Under the pieces are notes generated by a model. The model searched no databases and was not told the DNA's origin. It saw only the letters and a list, made by a program, of their open reading frames with translations. The position numbers and the translations under genes were made by a program. 64,000 bases of DNA from Streptomyces tsukubensis. Its GTDB lineage: Bacteria > Actinomycetota > Actinomycetes > Streptomycetales > Streptomycetaceae. Positions within the stretch are counted from its first letter, which is position 1; every line of letters begins with the position of its first letter. This document shows, piece by piece, positions 35,490 through 54,800 of the stretch. The DNA lies in contig NZ_CP020700.1 in assembly GCF_003932715.1 (NCBI RefSeq), forward strand, positions 1 to 64,000, read 5' to 3'.

Positions 35490-36555
35490 GGCCGGCCGGT
35501 TTGCTGGTCTGCCGGCGGTCCACGGCCTCGTAGAGGGCCTTGATGTTGTTGCTGCCGAAGGTGTGGGCGCCCCGGCGGTCGATCAGTTCGTAGAAGAGGG
35601 TGCCCCGGCGGTGCTGTGATTCGGTGAAGATCTGGAGCATGACGCCGGTGTGGTCGCGGTCGGCGAGGACGCCGAGTCCGCGCAGTTCCTCCACCGGGAC
35701 GCCGATCGGGCCGAGGCGTGGTCCCAGCCGGTCGTAGTAGCCGGACGGTGTGGTCAAAAACCGTACGCCCCGCTCGGCGCTGCGGGGTACGGCGGTCAGG
35801 ATGTCGCCGGTCAGGAAGGCGATGTGCTGGACTCCGGCGCCGTCGTGGGTGGCGATGAACCGGTCGATCTGGCCGGGGGCGCGGGTGATGTCGGGTTCGA
35901 TGAGGGTGAGGGTGAGCCGGCCGGAGTCGCTCTGGACGACGGTGGAGTCCATGGCCTGGGAGCCGACGACGATCTGCTCCTCGTAGATCTGGTGGAGGCC
36001 GAAGACGTTCTCGTAGGTGTGGACGGTCTCCTTGAGGGTGCCGGCGGGCACGCAGACGGCGAGGTGGTCGATCGCGGTGAACAGCCCGGGGGCGGGGCGG
36101 GTCCGGGCGGTCTCCTCGATGAGCGGGGCGAAGGGGCCGCCGGGCCGTTCCCGGGAGACGAAGCGGTGTTCCACGTCGCCGAAGCCGCTCACCGAGGCGA
36201 ACACGGTCCGGGCTCCCGGGGGGCCGAGGATCTCGGGCGGGGCGACGGGGGCGGCTCCCCGCTCGACGGCCTGGGCGAACGCGGCCTGGGCGTCGTCGAC
36301 GCGCAGGCCGATCACGCCGACGCCGTCCCCGTGCCGCTCCACGTACTCGGCGGCGCGGTGGCCGGCGCTGGTGGCCGAGGTGACCAGCAGGGTGATGTCG
36401 TGCTGGCGCAGCAGCACCGACTCGCAGCCCTGGAGTCCCGTACGGGCTCCGCCGCGGCCGGCGAGGGTGAAGCCGAACAGGTCGCGCAGCCCGAGGGCTG
36501 CTTCTTCCGCGTTCTCGGCGAAGAACTCGATGTGATCTATGGACTGTATTTCCAC
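35482..36555 (-). CDS. hmaS: 4-Hydroxymandelate synthase (HmaS)
   Basis: The 357-residue protein is built like 4-hydroxyphenylpyruvate dioxygenase and carries its iron ligands: His164 (AIDHLAVCV), His244 (GVQHIAFLT) and Glu323 (LFYELIDRRG), with the C-terminal helix FGSNNIKALYEA. In clusters with HmO and HpgT, this homologue makes S-4-hydroxymandelate from 4-hydroxyphenylpyruvate instead of homogentisate. I start it at GTG 36555, with GGAGG six to seven bases upstream; this gives MEIQSIDHIEFF, the usual family beginning. The ORF extends 51 codons further upstream, but that part overlaps spacer sequence and is low complexity. It is cytoplasmic and needs Fe(II) and oxygen. Confidence 0.93.
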   Translation of the reverse strand: MEIQSIDHIEFFAENAEEAALGLRDLFGFTLAGRGGARTGLQGCESVLLRQHDITLLVTSATSAGHRAAEYVERHGDGVGVIGLRVDDAQAAFAQAVERGAAPVAPPEILGPPGARTVFASVSGFGDVEHRFVSRERPGGPFAPLIEETARTRPAPGLFTAIDHLAVCVPAGTLKETVHTYENVFGLHQIYEEQIVVGSQAMDSTVVQSDSGRLTLTLIEPDITRAPGQIDRFIATHDGAGVQHIAFLTGDILTAVPRSAERGVRFLTTPSGYYDRLGPRLGPIGVPVEELRGLGVLADRDHTGVMLQIFTESQHRRGTLFYELIDRRGAHTFGSNNIKALYEAVDRRQTSKPAGHA

Positions 36556-36601
36556 ACGCCACCTCCAGGGGGTGCGCACTCGGCCGGGCTCAGCGGCGGG
36601 G

Positions 36602-37948
36602 TTATGCCGCGGCAACTTCGGACTCCACGAAGTCGGACAGCCGTCGGAGTCCCTCTTCCACGTCGTCGTGGGTGAGGTAGCTGGCCGACAGCCGGATGGT
36701 GTGATCACCTCCGCCCTCCGGATGGAAGTAGGACATCGGGGTCCAGATGACTCCGAAGTCGCGGGCGGACCGGCCCAGTGCGTCGTCGTCGGCGCGGAAG
36801 GGCACGTTCAGGGTCAGGAAGAAGCCCCCGGCGGGTGCGTTCCAGCTCACCCGGAGCCGGGTGCGGCGTTCGGCGGGGAAGGCGTGTTCCAGGGTCCGCA
36901 GGGTGTGCCGCAGGGTGTTTCCGTAGTGGGCGGCGGCCTGTTTGCTGTGTTCGGTGAGCCGGCCGCCGGCGGCCAGCAGGGCGCCCGCGACGACCGCCTG
37001 GCTGAGGGGGGAGGTGTTCACGGTGACCATGCTTTTGATCTTGGCGAGTTCGGTGGCGAGCAGTCCGGTGGTGCCGTCGGCCCGCAGGACCGTCTGGTCG
37101 GCGACGGCGTAGCCCACGCGGGCGCCGGGGAAGAGGGATTTGGCGTAGGAGCCCAGGTGGATGACGCGCCGGTCGCGGTCGATGGCTTTGAGCGTTGGCA
37201 GTCGGGGGCCGGGGCTGACCAGCCGGTAGGGGCTGTCCTCCAGGACGAGGAGGTCGAGCCGGGCGGCCAGGGCCAGCAGTTCGTGCCGGGTCTCCAGCGG
37301 CATGGTGGTGCCGGAGGGGTTGGAGTGGTCGGGGATGGTGTACAGGGCGCGGGGTCTGCGGCCGCGGCGGCGCTGTTCGAGGACGGCGGCCTCCAGGTCG
37401 GCGCAGTCCAGTCCGTCCTGCCGTTCCCTGACGGCGACGGGTTCGGTGTCCAGGAGCCGTGCGGCTCCGGCGATTCCCACGTAGCAGGGGCTGGAGACCA
37501 TCAGGACGTCGTCGGGGCCGGTGATGAGGGCGCGCAGGGCCAGGAACATCGCTTCCTGGCAGCCGACGGTGATGACGACGGATTCGGCCGGGACGTCGAT
37601 GCCTTCGTCGGCGCGGAGCGAGTCGGCGACGAGTTCGCGGATCAGTCCGGCGGAGGGGCCGTACTGGAACAGGGTGCTGCGGATGCGGGCGGGGGTGTGT
37701 CCCTGGTCGGTGAGGTGGTCGAGGTAGCGGCGGAGGTGGGTGAAGACCTCCTCGGTGTCGAAGAGTTCCTCGTACGGCCGTCCCGGGGCGAAGGAGATCG
37801 CTTCGGGATGGTCCAGGGTGATTTCGTTGAGGAAGTTCATCGTGTCCATCACCGGGTCCGCGACGCCGGGGTGGAGGTCCCCGGGGCGCAGGACCACTCC
37901 CCCGCCCGGGTGGGCGGGGGGTCTCGTTGCGCGGCGGGCAGGGCTCAT
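36602..37948 (-). CDS. hpgT: Hydroxyphenylglycine aminotransferase (HpgT)
   Basis: The 448-residue PLP-dependent class I/II aminotransferase carries the lysine for the aldimine in LGSYAKSLFPGARVGY (Lys270), the YTIPDHSNPSG motif and ISFAPGRPYEELF at the N terminus. It converts 4-hydroxyphenylglyoxylate to L-4-hydroxyphenylglycine, usually with tyrosine as donor, which regenerates 4-hydroxyphenylpyruvate for HmaS and closes a cycle. It is the first of the three Hpg genes on the minus strand, 46 bases before HmaS. The N-terminal 30 residues are poorly conserved-looking; a start at the internal Met34 (VMDTMNFLNE) is possible. Confidence 0.93.
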   Translation of the reverse strand: MSPARRATRPPAHPGGGVVLRPGDLHPGVADPVMDTMNFLNEITLDHPEAISFAPGRPYEELFDTEEVFTHLRRYLDHLTDQGHTPARIRSTLFQYGPSAGLIRELVADSLRADEGIDVPAESVVITVGCQEAMFLALRALITGPDDVLMVSSPCYVGIAGAARLLDTEPVAVRERQDGLDCADLEAAVLEQRRRGRRPRALYTIPDHSNPSGTTMPLETRHELLALAARLDLLVLEDSPYRLVSPGPRLPTLKAIDRDRRVIHLGSYAKSLFPGARVGYAVADQTVLRADGTTGLLATELAKIKSMVTVNTSPLSQAVVAGALLAAGGRLTEHSKQAAAHYGNTLRHTLRTLEHAFPAERRTRLRVSWNAPAGGFFLTLNVPFRADDDALGRSARDFGVIWTPMSYFHPEGGGDHTIRLSASYLTHDDVEEGLRRLSDFVESEVAAA

Positions 37949-38234
37949 CGCGGTCGCCTTCCGGAGTGTCGCTGGTTCGGTGCCCCCGGAACACGCTGCG
38001 GTCGGGGGTGGGGGGCGGGGCCGTCGCCGCCGCCCCGGGGGAATGCGCCGGGCGGTGTGCGCGACCCGGTGTCGGGGCCGCGGTCGGTCCGGGGAGCCGT
38101 CCCGGGCCCCGGGATGCCCGGCGCCCGGGATGCGTGAGCGCTCCCTGCCCGGCGTCCGGGCCGGGGGTCCGGCAGGCCGGCGGTTCGTCTGCGCAGCCTG
38201 GCGGCCGGCTGTGTGCGACGGTTCGGGCGCGGCA

Positions 38235-38987
38235 TCAGTCCGGCGCAGGGCCCGGGCGTTTGCCGGTGGATTCCCTCTCGATCAGGTGGAGAATTTCCTG
38301 GGCGCAATCCACCAGATACATGTGATCACCGGGGAATTCTGTATAGCTGAACTCTTCCGTCGTTGCCTTCTTCCATTCCCTTGCCTGATCCGGTCCGACC
38401 AGGCCGTCGGAGTCGCCGCGGATCGAGCAGATCGGGACTTGCAACGGTTCTCCGGTGCTCGGAAGGTAGTTCTCGTGCATTTCGCAATCGGCCTGCAGGG
38501 TGGGGAGGATGAGCTCGCGCATCTCAGGATGGTCCAGGGCCTCGTGCCTGAAGCCTGCGAACTCCTCGACCCGGGCGAGAAACTCGTCGCCCGAAAGTCC
38601 GGTGGCCCGTCTCTCCCGCTGTGTCCACGGGCCGGGTGAACCGCTGACGAACAGCCGCTCCACATGTATGCCGCGGGCGCTCAGCAGGGGTGCCAGTTCG
38701 TAGGCGAGGACCGCGCCCAGGCTGTGTCCGAATATCATGGTCCGCGCCCGGTCGCCGAGGTCCGCGACGATGTCGTCGACCGAATTCTCAACCGCTTCTG
38801 CGACGTTCCGGTACGGTGTCTCCAGAATCCGCCGTTCCCTCCCCGGCAGCTCGACCGGGACGATCCGCCACCGGCCGGCGGACAGTCTCCGCCACGGGTG
38901 GAAGAACGACGGTCCCGCGCCTGCGAACGGCAGGCACAGCAGCGTGTCCGGGACCCCGTCCTTCGCGGAGTTGCCCGATTCCTTCAC
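38235..38987 (-). CDS. Type II thioesterase (editing)
   Basis: The 250-residue alpha/beta hydrolase has the standard type II thioesterase motifs: LLCLPFAGAGPSFFHPW, VPVELPGRERR, the nucleophile elbow IFGHSLGAVLAYEL with Ser89, and the terminal PGDHMYLV with the catalytic His. It removes blocked or wrong acyl groups from carrier domains. GTG start at 38987 lies 40 bases after the stop of the terminal NRPS, so it is co-transcribed with the NRPS genes. A 286-base gap follows before HpgT. In contrast to the protein at 14713, its active site is intact. Confidence 0.93.
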   Translation of the reverse strand: MKESGNSAKDGVPDTLLCLPFAGAGPSFFHPWRRLSAGRWRIVPVELPGRERRILETPYRNVAEAVENSVDDIVADLGDRARTMIFGHSLGAVLAYELAPLLSARGIHVERLFVSGSPGPWTQRERRATGLSGDEFLARVEEFAGFRHEALDHPEMRELILPTLQADCEMHENYLPSTGEPLQVPICSIRGDSDGLVGPDQAREWKKATTEEFSYTEFPGDHMYLVDCAQEILHLIERESTGKRPGPAPD

Positions 38988-39027
38988 GTCGTCCGCCTCC
39001 TGTCGTCCGTACGCCGCCGCCGGGCGG

Positions 39028-42000
39028 TCACGCCGCCAGCTTCCGGGTGATGATCTTCATGATGTGTCGCACCGATTCCGGCATGTGCAGGTCGTGGTGT
39101 GTGGCGTCCACGTCGTGCTCTTCGAGCGAACCGAGGACGAACGCCCGCCAGTCGGGGCCCCACGATTTCTCCTTGTCCTTCGTTGCATTGAAGAACAGCA
39201 GGTCACCGCGGAAGACCGGTGATTCGAACAGGGCCATTTTGTTGAGGTTGCTGGAGCCCACCCTCGAAATCCTGTCCAGGAAGGCGTCCATTTTCTCGGT
39301 GTTCATGAACTGGCCGAAGACTCCTTCGATGTCTCCGCGGTAGAGCTCCTTCGTCCGGCCGGCTACCTCCGGCAGCCTGAATCCGCTGCCGGCACACGCC
39401 GGCTGGGAGTCCAGTACGGCCAGGAGGGCGACTTCGTGCCCGCGGCGGTCGAGCGCCTCCGCGACGGCGTGCGCCAGCGGGCCGCCGTAGGACCAGCCGA
39501 TCAGGCTGAAGGGCCCTTCGGGCTGGATCTCGATTATCCGGTTGAGGTAGTCCTCGACCATGTCCTCCACCGATTCCGCCAGTGGGTCCGTGCCGTTGAA
39601 GCCACGGGACTGGAGGCAGTAGGCAGGCCGGTCCAGGTGGGGCGCGAAGGTGAAGTAGGCCCAGCCGAAGCCTCCGCCGCCGTGGAAGAACCACACCGGT
39701 GGCTTCCCCGTACCGGGATCGCGGTTCAGTGGCAGAAGGACCTCGAACGCGTCACCGTGGTCGCCGGGTGCACTGCCGGTGAGCACCAGCGCGGCGAGCT
39801 CGGCAACGGTGGGGAACTGGACGATCGTCCTCAGGGGCATGTCGAGGTTGAAGTGCTTGCGGATTCTCGCGCTGAGCCGGGTGGCCAGAAGCGAATGGCC
39901 ACCGAGCGCGAAGAAGTCGTCGTCGATACCGACCTTCTCCACGCCGAGCAGCTCACCGAAGAAGGAGCAGAGCATCTCTTCGTGGGAGTTGCGCGGTCCT
40001 CCGCCACGCGCGGCGGCCGTCTGCTCGACCGGCAGTGCACGCCGGTCGAGCTTGCCCGCCGGGGTCAACGGAAGCTCTGACAGCGGCACGATGACCGCGG
40101 GGACCATGTAGTCCGGAAGACGTCCGCGCAGATACCCGGGCAGTTCGGCCAGGAGCGGGCCGATCGACGTGGCCAGAGCCGGGGTGTTCGCCCGGGTGCG
40201 CCCGGCACCGGGTCCGGGAACGAAGCCTCCGCAGACGGTGCGCCGGGGGCTCCGCAAGGCGGGCAGGAGGATCGCGTCAAAAGCGTGGACGGCCCGGCCC
40301 GACCAGGTGAGGACGGCGTCCAGGCCCTGTTGCCGTGCCAGGGCGGCAAGGTCTTCCGGGTCGAGGGTCTTGCCGGAGCGGGTGTCCCTGCCGGTGACCC
40401 CTGCGGCCTCCGCCGCCAGTCGCGCGTTCGGTATTCCGGTCACCCGTACCGGGCCGCCCGCCCGCTCCACCAGGCCCCTCAGGCCGTCCGGACCGGTCGT
40501 GTCCCGGTCCCACGGCACTGCGGGCACACCGGTCAGGTCCAGTACGCGTTCAGGATCCTTGTGGAGGACGACCTCGTAGCGGTGTCGGGTGAGCTCATTG
40601 TGCGTCTGCCCCGCCTTCAGCCGGATGTCGACCCCGACGGAGCGCTCCTGTGCCCACTCGGCGAACCATTCCGGTGCGACCACCAGCTCCCGCTCGGCGA
40701 GGAGCGCCTGCTCCACCAGCGCCCGTATCTCCTCGTGGGTGGCGTAGGGCCGCGCCGTGCGCTTCCCCGCGGTCAGCAGCAGTCGGAGCGTCGCGGCGTT
40801 GCGGACGTCACCGACGATCAGGCGGCCGCCCGGCGCGAGGAGTTCCATCGCCCGGTCCAGCACGTGGTCGAGGTACTCGGCGCTCGGGAAGTACTGCACC
40901 ACGGAGTTGAGCACCACGGTGTCGAACCCGCCCCGGGGCAGCCCCGACACATCGTCGGCCGCCTGGGCGGTCAGCCGTACCCGGTCGGCCCAGCCGGCCT
41001 GATCGGCCTGGGTGCGGACCCGGTCCACGACCGTGGGCGAGATGTCGGTGCCCCAGTACTCCTCCACCTCGCCGACGATCTTCGCGAGGAGCAGGCCGGA
41101 TCCCACACCGATCTCCAGCACCCTGCGCGGTGCGAACTGCATGACCTGCGCAACCGCCGCGTCCCGCCACTCCGCCATCTGTTCCTGCGGGATGGGCTCC
41201 CCGTCGTACGACGACGTCCACGGTTCGAAGTCCTCGCCCCATTCCGTGTCGCCGGAGTCGGCGTAGGTCTCGTCGTACACCTGGCGCCACTCGTCCACCT
41301 GATCGCCGGTTTCCGCCGCCGCGGCACCCGGATCGGGCACCACGTACCCCACGAGCCGGTTGTCGCCCGGCTGTTTCTCCCGCGCCACGACGACGGCCTG
41401 GGCCACCCCGGGATGCCCGGTCAGTACGTTCTCGATCTCTTCCAGCTCGATGCGGAAGCCCCGGACCTTCACCTGGAAGTCCGCCCGCCCGAGGTACTCG
41501 ACCTGGTCGTCCTTGTTCCACCGCACGATGTCCCCGGTGCGGTACATCCGGGTCCCGGGTGCGCCGAAGGGGCATGCCACGAACCGGTGCGCGGTCAGCG
41601 CGGTCTGTCCCAGATATCCCCTGGCGAGCCCGGCACCGGCCAGGTACAGCTCACCGGCCGTTCCGGGCGCCACCGGGCGCAGGAACGCATCCAGCACGTA
41701 CACCTGCGTGTTCCACACCGGCGCGCCGATCGGCACCCGGTCCGCACCGGGCACGTGCTGCCAGGCTGTGACCTCAACCGACGCCTCGGTCGGCCCGTAG
41801 AGGTTGTGCACACCGCAGCCGGGCAGCAGGCCGGCGGTCCTGTTGGCCAGCTCCGGCGGGAATGCCTCGCCCGCGACCTCCATCCAGCGCAGGCTGGTGC
41901 AGTCCTTCGCGGCCGGCTCGGCGACGAACGCCTCCAGCAAGGAGGGGACGAAGTCCGCTCCGGTCACCTGTTCCCGCCGGATCAGCTCGGCCAGCCGGGC

Positions 42001-43991
42001 AGGTTCCCGGCGCGCGTCCGGAGCGGCGATGACCACGGCGGCACCCACCTGCAACGGCGCGAACAGCTCCGGGACCGACACATCGAAACTCGCCGATGTG
42101 CTCAGCAGCACCCGGTCGTCGGCGCCCACCTCGAAGTGCGCCAGCCCCCACGCCAGCCGGTTCATGATCGACCGGTGGGAGACCTGCACTCCCTTGGGTC
42201 CGCCGGTGGAACCGGAGGTGTAGATGACGTACGCGGCATGGTCCGGCAACAGCGTCCGCCGCGGATTGTCCTGCGGATAGCCGGACAGGTCCGGAAGTGT
42301 CCCGTCGAGGACCAGCAGGGGGTCCGCGCTCTCCAGCAACTGCCGCACCCGGTCATCGGGCAGCTCGGTGTCGACCGGCAGATAGGCTCCGCCCGCCTTG
42401 ACCACCGCGTACAGCGCCACCATCAGATCCACGGAGCGCGGGATACGCACCGCCACCAGCCGCTCGGGGCCCACTCCCTGCTCCACCAGCCAGTGCGCCA
42501 GTCGGTTGGCGCGCCGGTTGAACTCGCCGTACGTCAGCGTCGCTCCGTCGGCGATCAGTGCGGGGCGGTCGGGGTCGCGGTCGACCTGGGCTTCGAAAGC
42601 GCCCGGCAGCGTTGTGGCGGGGAGCGGCTGCCCGGTGTCGTTGACACCCCTCACCAGCCGGTCGCGCTCCTCCGCCGACAGCACCTCGACGGAGCTGATC
42701 AGGATCTCGGGGTCGGCGGCCACCTGCTCCAGCACCCGCACGAACCGGGCGGCGACGGCCTCGGCCGTGTCCCGGTCGAACAGCTCGGTCGCGTACTGGA
42801 GGTCGCACTGCAGCGCCCCCGACTCGTCCACTGCCATGCTGAAGAAGAGATCGAACATGGCTGTGGAGGTGGTGTGCTGTTCGAACTTCACCTCCAGCCC
42901 GGGGAGCTCGAAGTTCCCTCGTTCCCAGTTGTGCCAGGCGAGCATCACCTGGAACAGCGGCTGGTACGCCGCGGAGCGGTCGGGGTTGATCAGCTCGACC
43001 AGTGTCTCGAAGGGCACGTCCTGGTGCTCGTAGGCCGCCAGTGTCTTCTCCCGCACCTGTGCGAGCAGGCGGGTGAACGGCGGGTCCCCGGCGAGATCGA
43101 CCCGCAGCACCTGTGTGTTGACGAAGAACCCGACCAGCTCGGCCAGTGCGTCGTCCGTCCGCCCGGCGATCGGTCCGCCGATCGGCACGTCGTCCCCGCC
43201 GCCGAGTTTGCTCAGCAGCACGGCCAGCGCCGCCTGCACGACCATGGCCAGGGTCATGCCGTACTCATCGGCCAGCTTCTGCAGCCCGGCCCCCACGTCC
43301 GGTTCCGCCCCGAAGGCGACCATGCCGCCCTGCGAGCTGCGTTGCGCGGGCCGCGGACGGTCCAGCGGCAGACTCAGCGGCTGCGGCACTCCGGCCAGTT
43401 CCTTGCGCCAGTAGTCGGCCTGTGCCGCGGCCAGACTGCCGGGGTCGTTCACATCGCCGAGGAGTTCGCGCTGCCACAGTGCGTAGTCCTTGTACTGCAC
43501 GGACAGCGGGTGCCACTGCGGGGTCCGGCCGGCGGTGCGGGCGGTGTAGGCGGTGGCGATGTCCCGGGCGATCAGCCCGCCCGAGACGCCGTCCGAGGCG
43601 ATGTGGTGGATGAGCAGGACCAGGAGGTGGTCTTCGGGTGAGCAGCGGAAGAGGGCTGCCCGGAGGGGGATCTCCGCCGCCAGGTCGAAGCGGTGGGTGA
43701 TGAATGCGTCGACCGCGCCCGGCAGACCGTCGGGCGCCACCTCGACCACCGGCACCTGCACCCGGGCCGCTTCGGGGGAGAGGATCTGCTGGTAGGGCTC
43801 GTCCTGGTCGTCCGTCACATATGTGGTGCGCAGGATCTCGTGCCGGTCGACGAGATCACCGATGGCTGCGGTGAGAGCGGTCCGGTCCAGTACGCCGGTC
43901 AGCCGGAACGCCGGGGACATGTTGTAGGTCTGGGCCCCGTCTTCCAGTTGGTGCGTCAGCCACATGCGGCGCTGTGCGAACGAAAGCGGAA

Positions 43992-43995
<4 letters not shown>
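39028..43995 (-). CDS. Terminal NRPS: C-A-(N-methyltransferase)-PCP-TE
   Basis: This 1655-residue module contains C (1-440, HHIASDG near 128), A (about 465-880 plus the closing part near 1300, [10 protein letters not shown] near 594, GKLDRRAL near 1314), a methyltransferase inserted between the A8 and A10 motifs (about 890-1290, [17 protein letters not shown] near 965), PCP (LGGHSLLA near 1367) and TE (about 1420-1655, GWSYGG near 1502). It adds the last residue with an N-methyl group and releases the chain by hydrolysis or ring closure. My read of the A-domain pocket is D-V-P-D-E-A-L-V-E-K, which I cannot match to a known substrate. The GTG start overlaps the stop of the upstream NRPS by 4 bases. 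Confidence 0.93.
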
Positions 43996-51808
<7,813 letters not shown>

Positions 51809-51812
<4 letters not shown>

Positions 51813-54800
51813 CGGAGGTTCTCCTCAACGGTCATCCGGCGCAGCCGGGGCCGGGCGGGGGCGGCCTGTTCGCCGATCCGGTCGGCCAGTTGGGCGACCG
51901 TGGGGTGGGTGAAGACCGTGGTGACTTTCACGTCGAGGCCGAGTTCGCTGCGGATGCGGCCGGTGAGGCGGGTGGCCAGCAGGGAGTGTCCTCCGAGGTC
52001 GAAGAAGCCGGTGTCGATGCCGACGGAGTCGACGCCGAGGAGTTCGGCGAAGAGCCGGCACAGGGCTTTCTCCCTGTCGTTGCGCGGGCCGCGTCCGGCG
52101 GTGGCCTCGGCGTAGTCGGGTGCGGGGAGGGCGGCCCGGTCGAGTTTTCCGGTCAGGGTGGTGGGGAGCCGGTCCAGCGGCACGATCGCGGAGGGGACCA
52201 TGTAGGGGGGCAGTTGTTCCTGGAGCAGGGCGGTGAGGCCGGCGGGGTCGGCCGGGCCGGTGCCGGGTTGGGGTACCACGTAGGCGAGGAGCCGCTGGTC
52301 GCCGGCGCGGTCTTCGCGTACGACGGCGACGGCGGTGCCGATGCCGGGTTGGGCGGTCAGGGCGGTCTCGATTTCGCCGAGCTCGATACGGCGGCCGCGG
52401 ATCTTGACCTGGAAGTCGGTGCGGTCGAGGTATTCGAGGCGGCCGTGGCCGTCCCAGCGCGCCAGGTCGCCGGTGCGGTACATCCGGGTGCCGGGTTCGC
52501 CGTAGGGGCAGGCGGTGAACCGGTGGGCGGTCAGTGCGGGCTGTCGGAGGTAGCCCCTGGCCAGGGGGGTGCCGGCGATGTAGAGCTCGCCGGGGATGCC
52601 GGGTGGGACGGGGCGCAGTGCCGTGTCCAGGACGTAGACCCGGGTGTTGCGCAGGGGTGTGCCGATGGGGAGTTCGGCTGCTCCGGGCGTGTGCTGCCAG
52701 GTGGTGACTTCGACGGTGGCCTCGGTGGGGCCGTAGAGGTTGTGGACGGTGCAGTTCGGCAGCAGTTCGGCGAACCGGTTGGCGAGGGCGGCGGGGAAGG
52801 GTTCGGCGCCGACTTCGGCCCAGCGCAGGCTGGTGCAGTGGCGGGCGGCGGGTTCGTCGGTGAAGGCGGCCAGCTGGGAGGAGACGAAGACGGCGCCGGT
52901 GACCTGTTCGCGCTGGATGAGGCCGGCGAGGTAGGCGGGGTCGCGGCGGCCGTCGGGGTGGGCGAGGACCACGGCGGCCCCGGTCTGCAGGGGTGCGAAC
53001 ATCTCCGGTATCGAGGCGTCGAAGCCGGGTGCGGTGCTGAAGAGGATGCGGTCGTCGGCGGTGACGGCGAAGTGGTCGAGGCCCCATTCGATGCGGTTCA
53101 TGATGGAGCGGTGGGAGACCAGGACGCCTTTGGGGCCGCCGGTGGAGCCCGAGGTGTGGATGATGTACGCGGTGTGGTCGGGCAGCAGGGTGCGCCGCGG
53201 GTTGGTGTCGGGCCGGCCGGAGACGTCGGGCAGGGTCTGGTCGAGGGTGAGCAGGGGGCGGGCGGTGTCGAGCATGTGCCGTACCCGGTCGGGGGGCAGT
53301 TCGGGGTCGACGGGCAGATAGGCGGCGCCTGCTTTGGTGACGGCGAAGGCGGCGACCATCAGGTCGACCGAGCGGGGGATGCGGACGGCGACGGGCCGGT
53401 CGGGTCCGGCGCCCTGTTCGGTGAGCCAGTGGGCGAGCCGGTTGGCGCGCCGGTTGAACTCGCGGTAGGTGAGGGTTTCGTCCTCGCCGATGACGGCGGT
53501 GCGGTGGGGGGTGCGTTCGGCCTGGGCCTCGAAGGCGTCGGGCAGGGTGCTGTCGGGCAGCGGGTGGGCGGTGTCGTTGACGGTGTGCAGGAGGTGGTCG
53601 CGCTCGGCCGGGGAGAGGACGTCGATGGTGGCGGCGGGTGCGTGGGGGTCGGCGAGGATCCGGTCCAGGATCCGTACGAGGCGGGCGCCGACGGCTTCGG
53701 CCTCGTGGAGGGTGTAGAGGTCTTTCCGGTAGTCGAGGGAGAGCCGCAGATAGGGGTCGGCTGCGGCGAGGGCGAGGGCGTAGTGTGCGCCGGCGATGGG
53801 CCGGATGGCGTCGATGGTGAGCCCGGCGGAGGTGTGGGCGTCGGCGATGCCCTCGCGGTCCATGGGGTAGTTCTCGAAGCCGATGAAGGTGTCGAAGAGG
53901 GCGGGCAGTCCGCTGGCGCGCTGGATGTCGGCGAGGCCGTAGTGGTGGTGGTCCAGGAGGGCGGTCTGCCGGTCCTGGAGGCGGGTGACGATATCGGCGA
54001 GGGTGTCGCCGGGCTGCCAGAACACCCTGATGGGGAGGGTGTTGATGAAGAGGCCGACCATGTCGTCGGATCCGGGCAGGTCGGCGGGGCGGCCGTTGAC
54101 GGCGGCGCCGAACACCACGTCGCGCCGTCCGGTGAGCTTGGACAGCAGGATGGCCCAGGCGCCCTGGAGGAGGGTGTTGAGGGTGATGCCGAGTTCGGCG
54201 GCGCGGCGGGCGAGTTCGCGTCCCTTGTCGATGGACAGGGGTACTTCGACCTTTCCGATGGCGGACGCGCCCTGTCGGGCCGTGGTGTCGGGGGCCACGA
54301 GGGTGGGCTGGTCGAAGCCGGTGAGCTCGGCGGTCCAGCGGGCGGCGGAGGCCTGCTGGTCGTGGGTGGACAGCCAGGTCAGGTAGTCGCCGTAGCTGCG
54401 GACCGGGGGGAGGTCGCCGGTGCCTGCGTAGAGGCGGATCAGGTCCCTGATGACCAGGGGTGAGGACCAGCCGTCGAAGACGGTGTGGTGGGCGGTGATG
54501 ATCAGTTTGGCCCGGTCGGGGCCGCAGGTGAGCAGGCCCAGGCGGAACAGCGGGGGGCGGGTGGGGTCGAGCCGGGCGGCCCGGTCCTCGCCGAGGAAGG
54601 TGTCGAGTGCGGTGTCCTGTGCGGTCTCGTCCCGGCCGGTCACGTCGGTGTGCCGCCAGGGCAGGGTGACGTGCTCGGGGACGATCTGGACGGGGTCGCC
54701 GCCGGCCGCGTGGTGGAAGGCGGCGCGCAGGTTGGGGTAGCGCTCCAGGAGGGCCTGTCCGGCGGCCCGCATCCGGTCGGGGTCGATGGTCCCGGAGAGG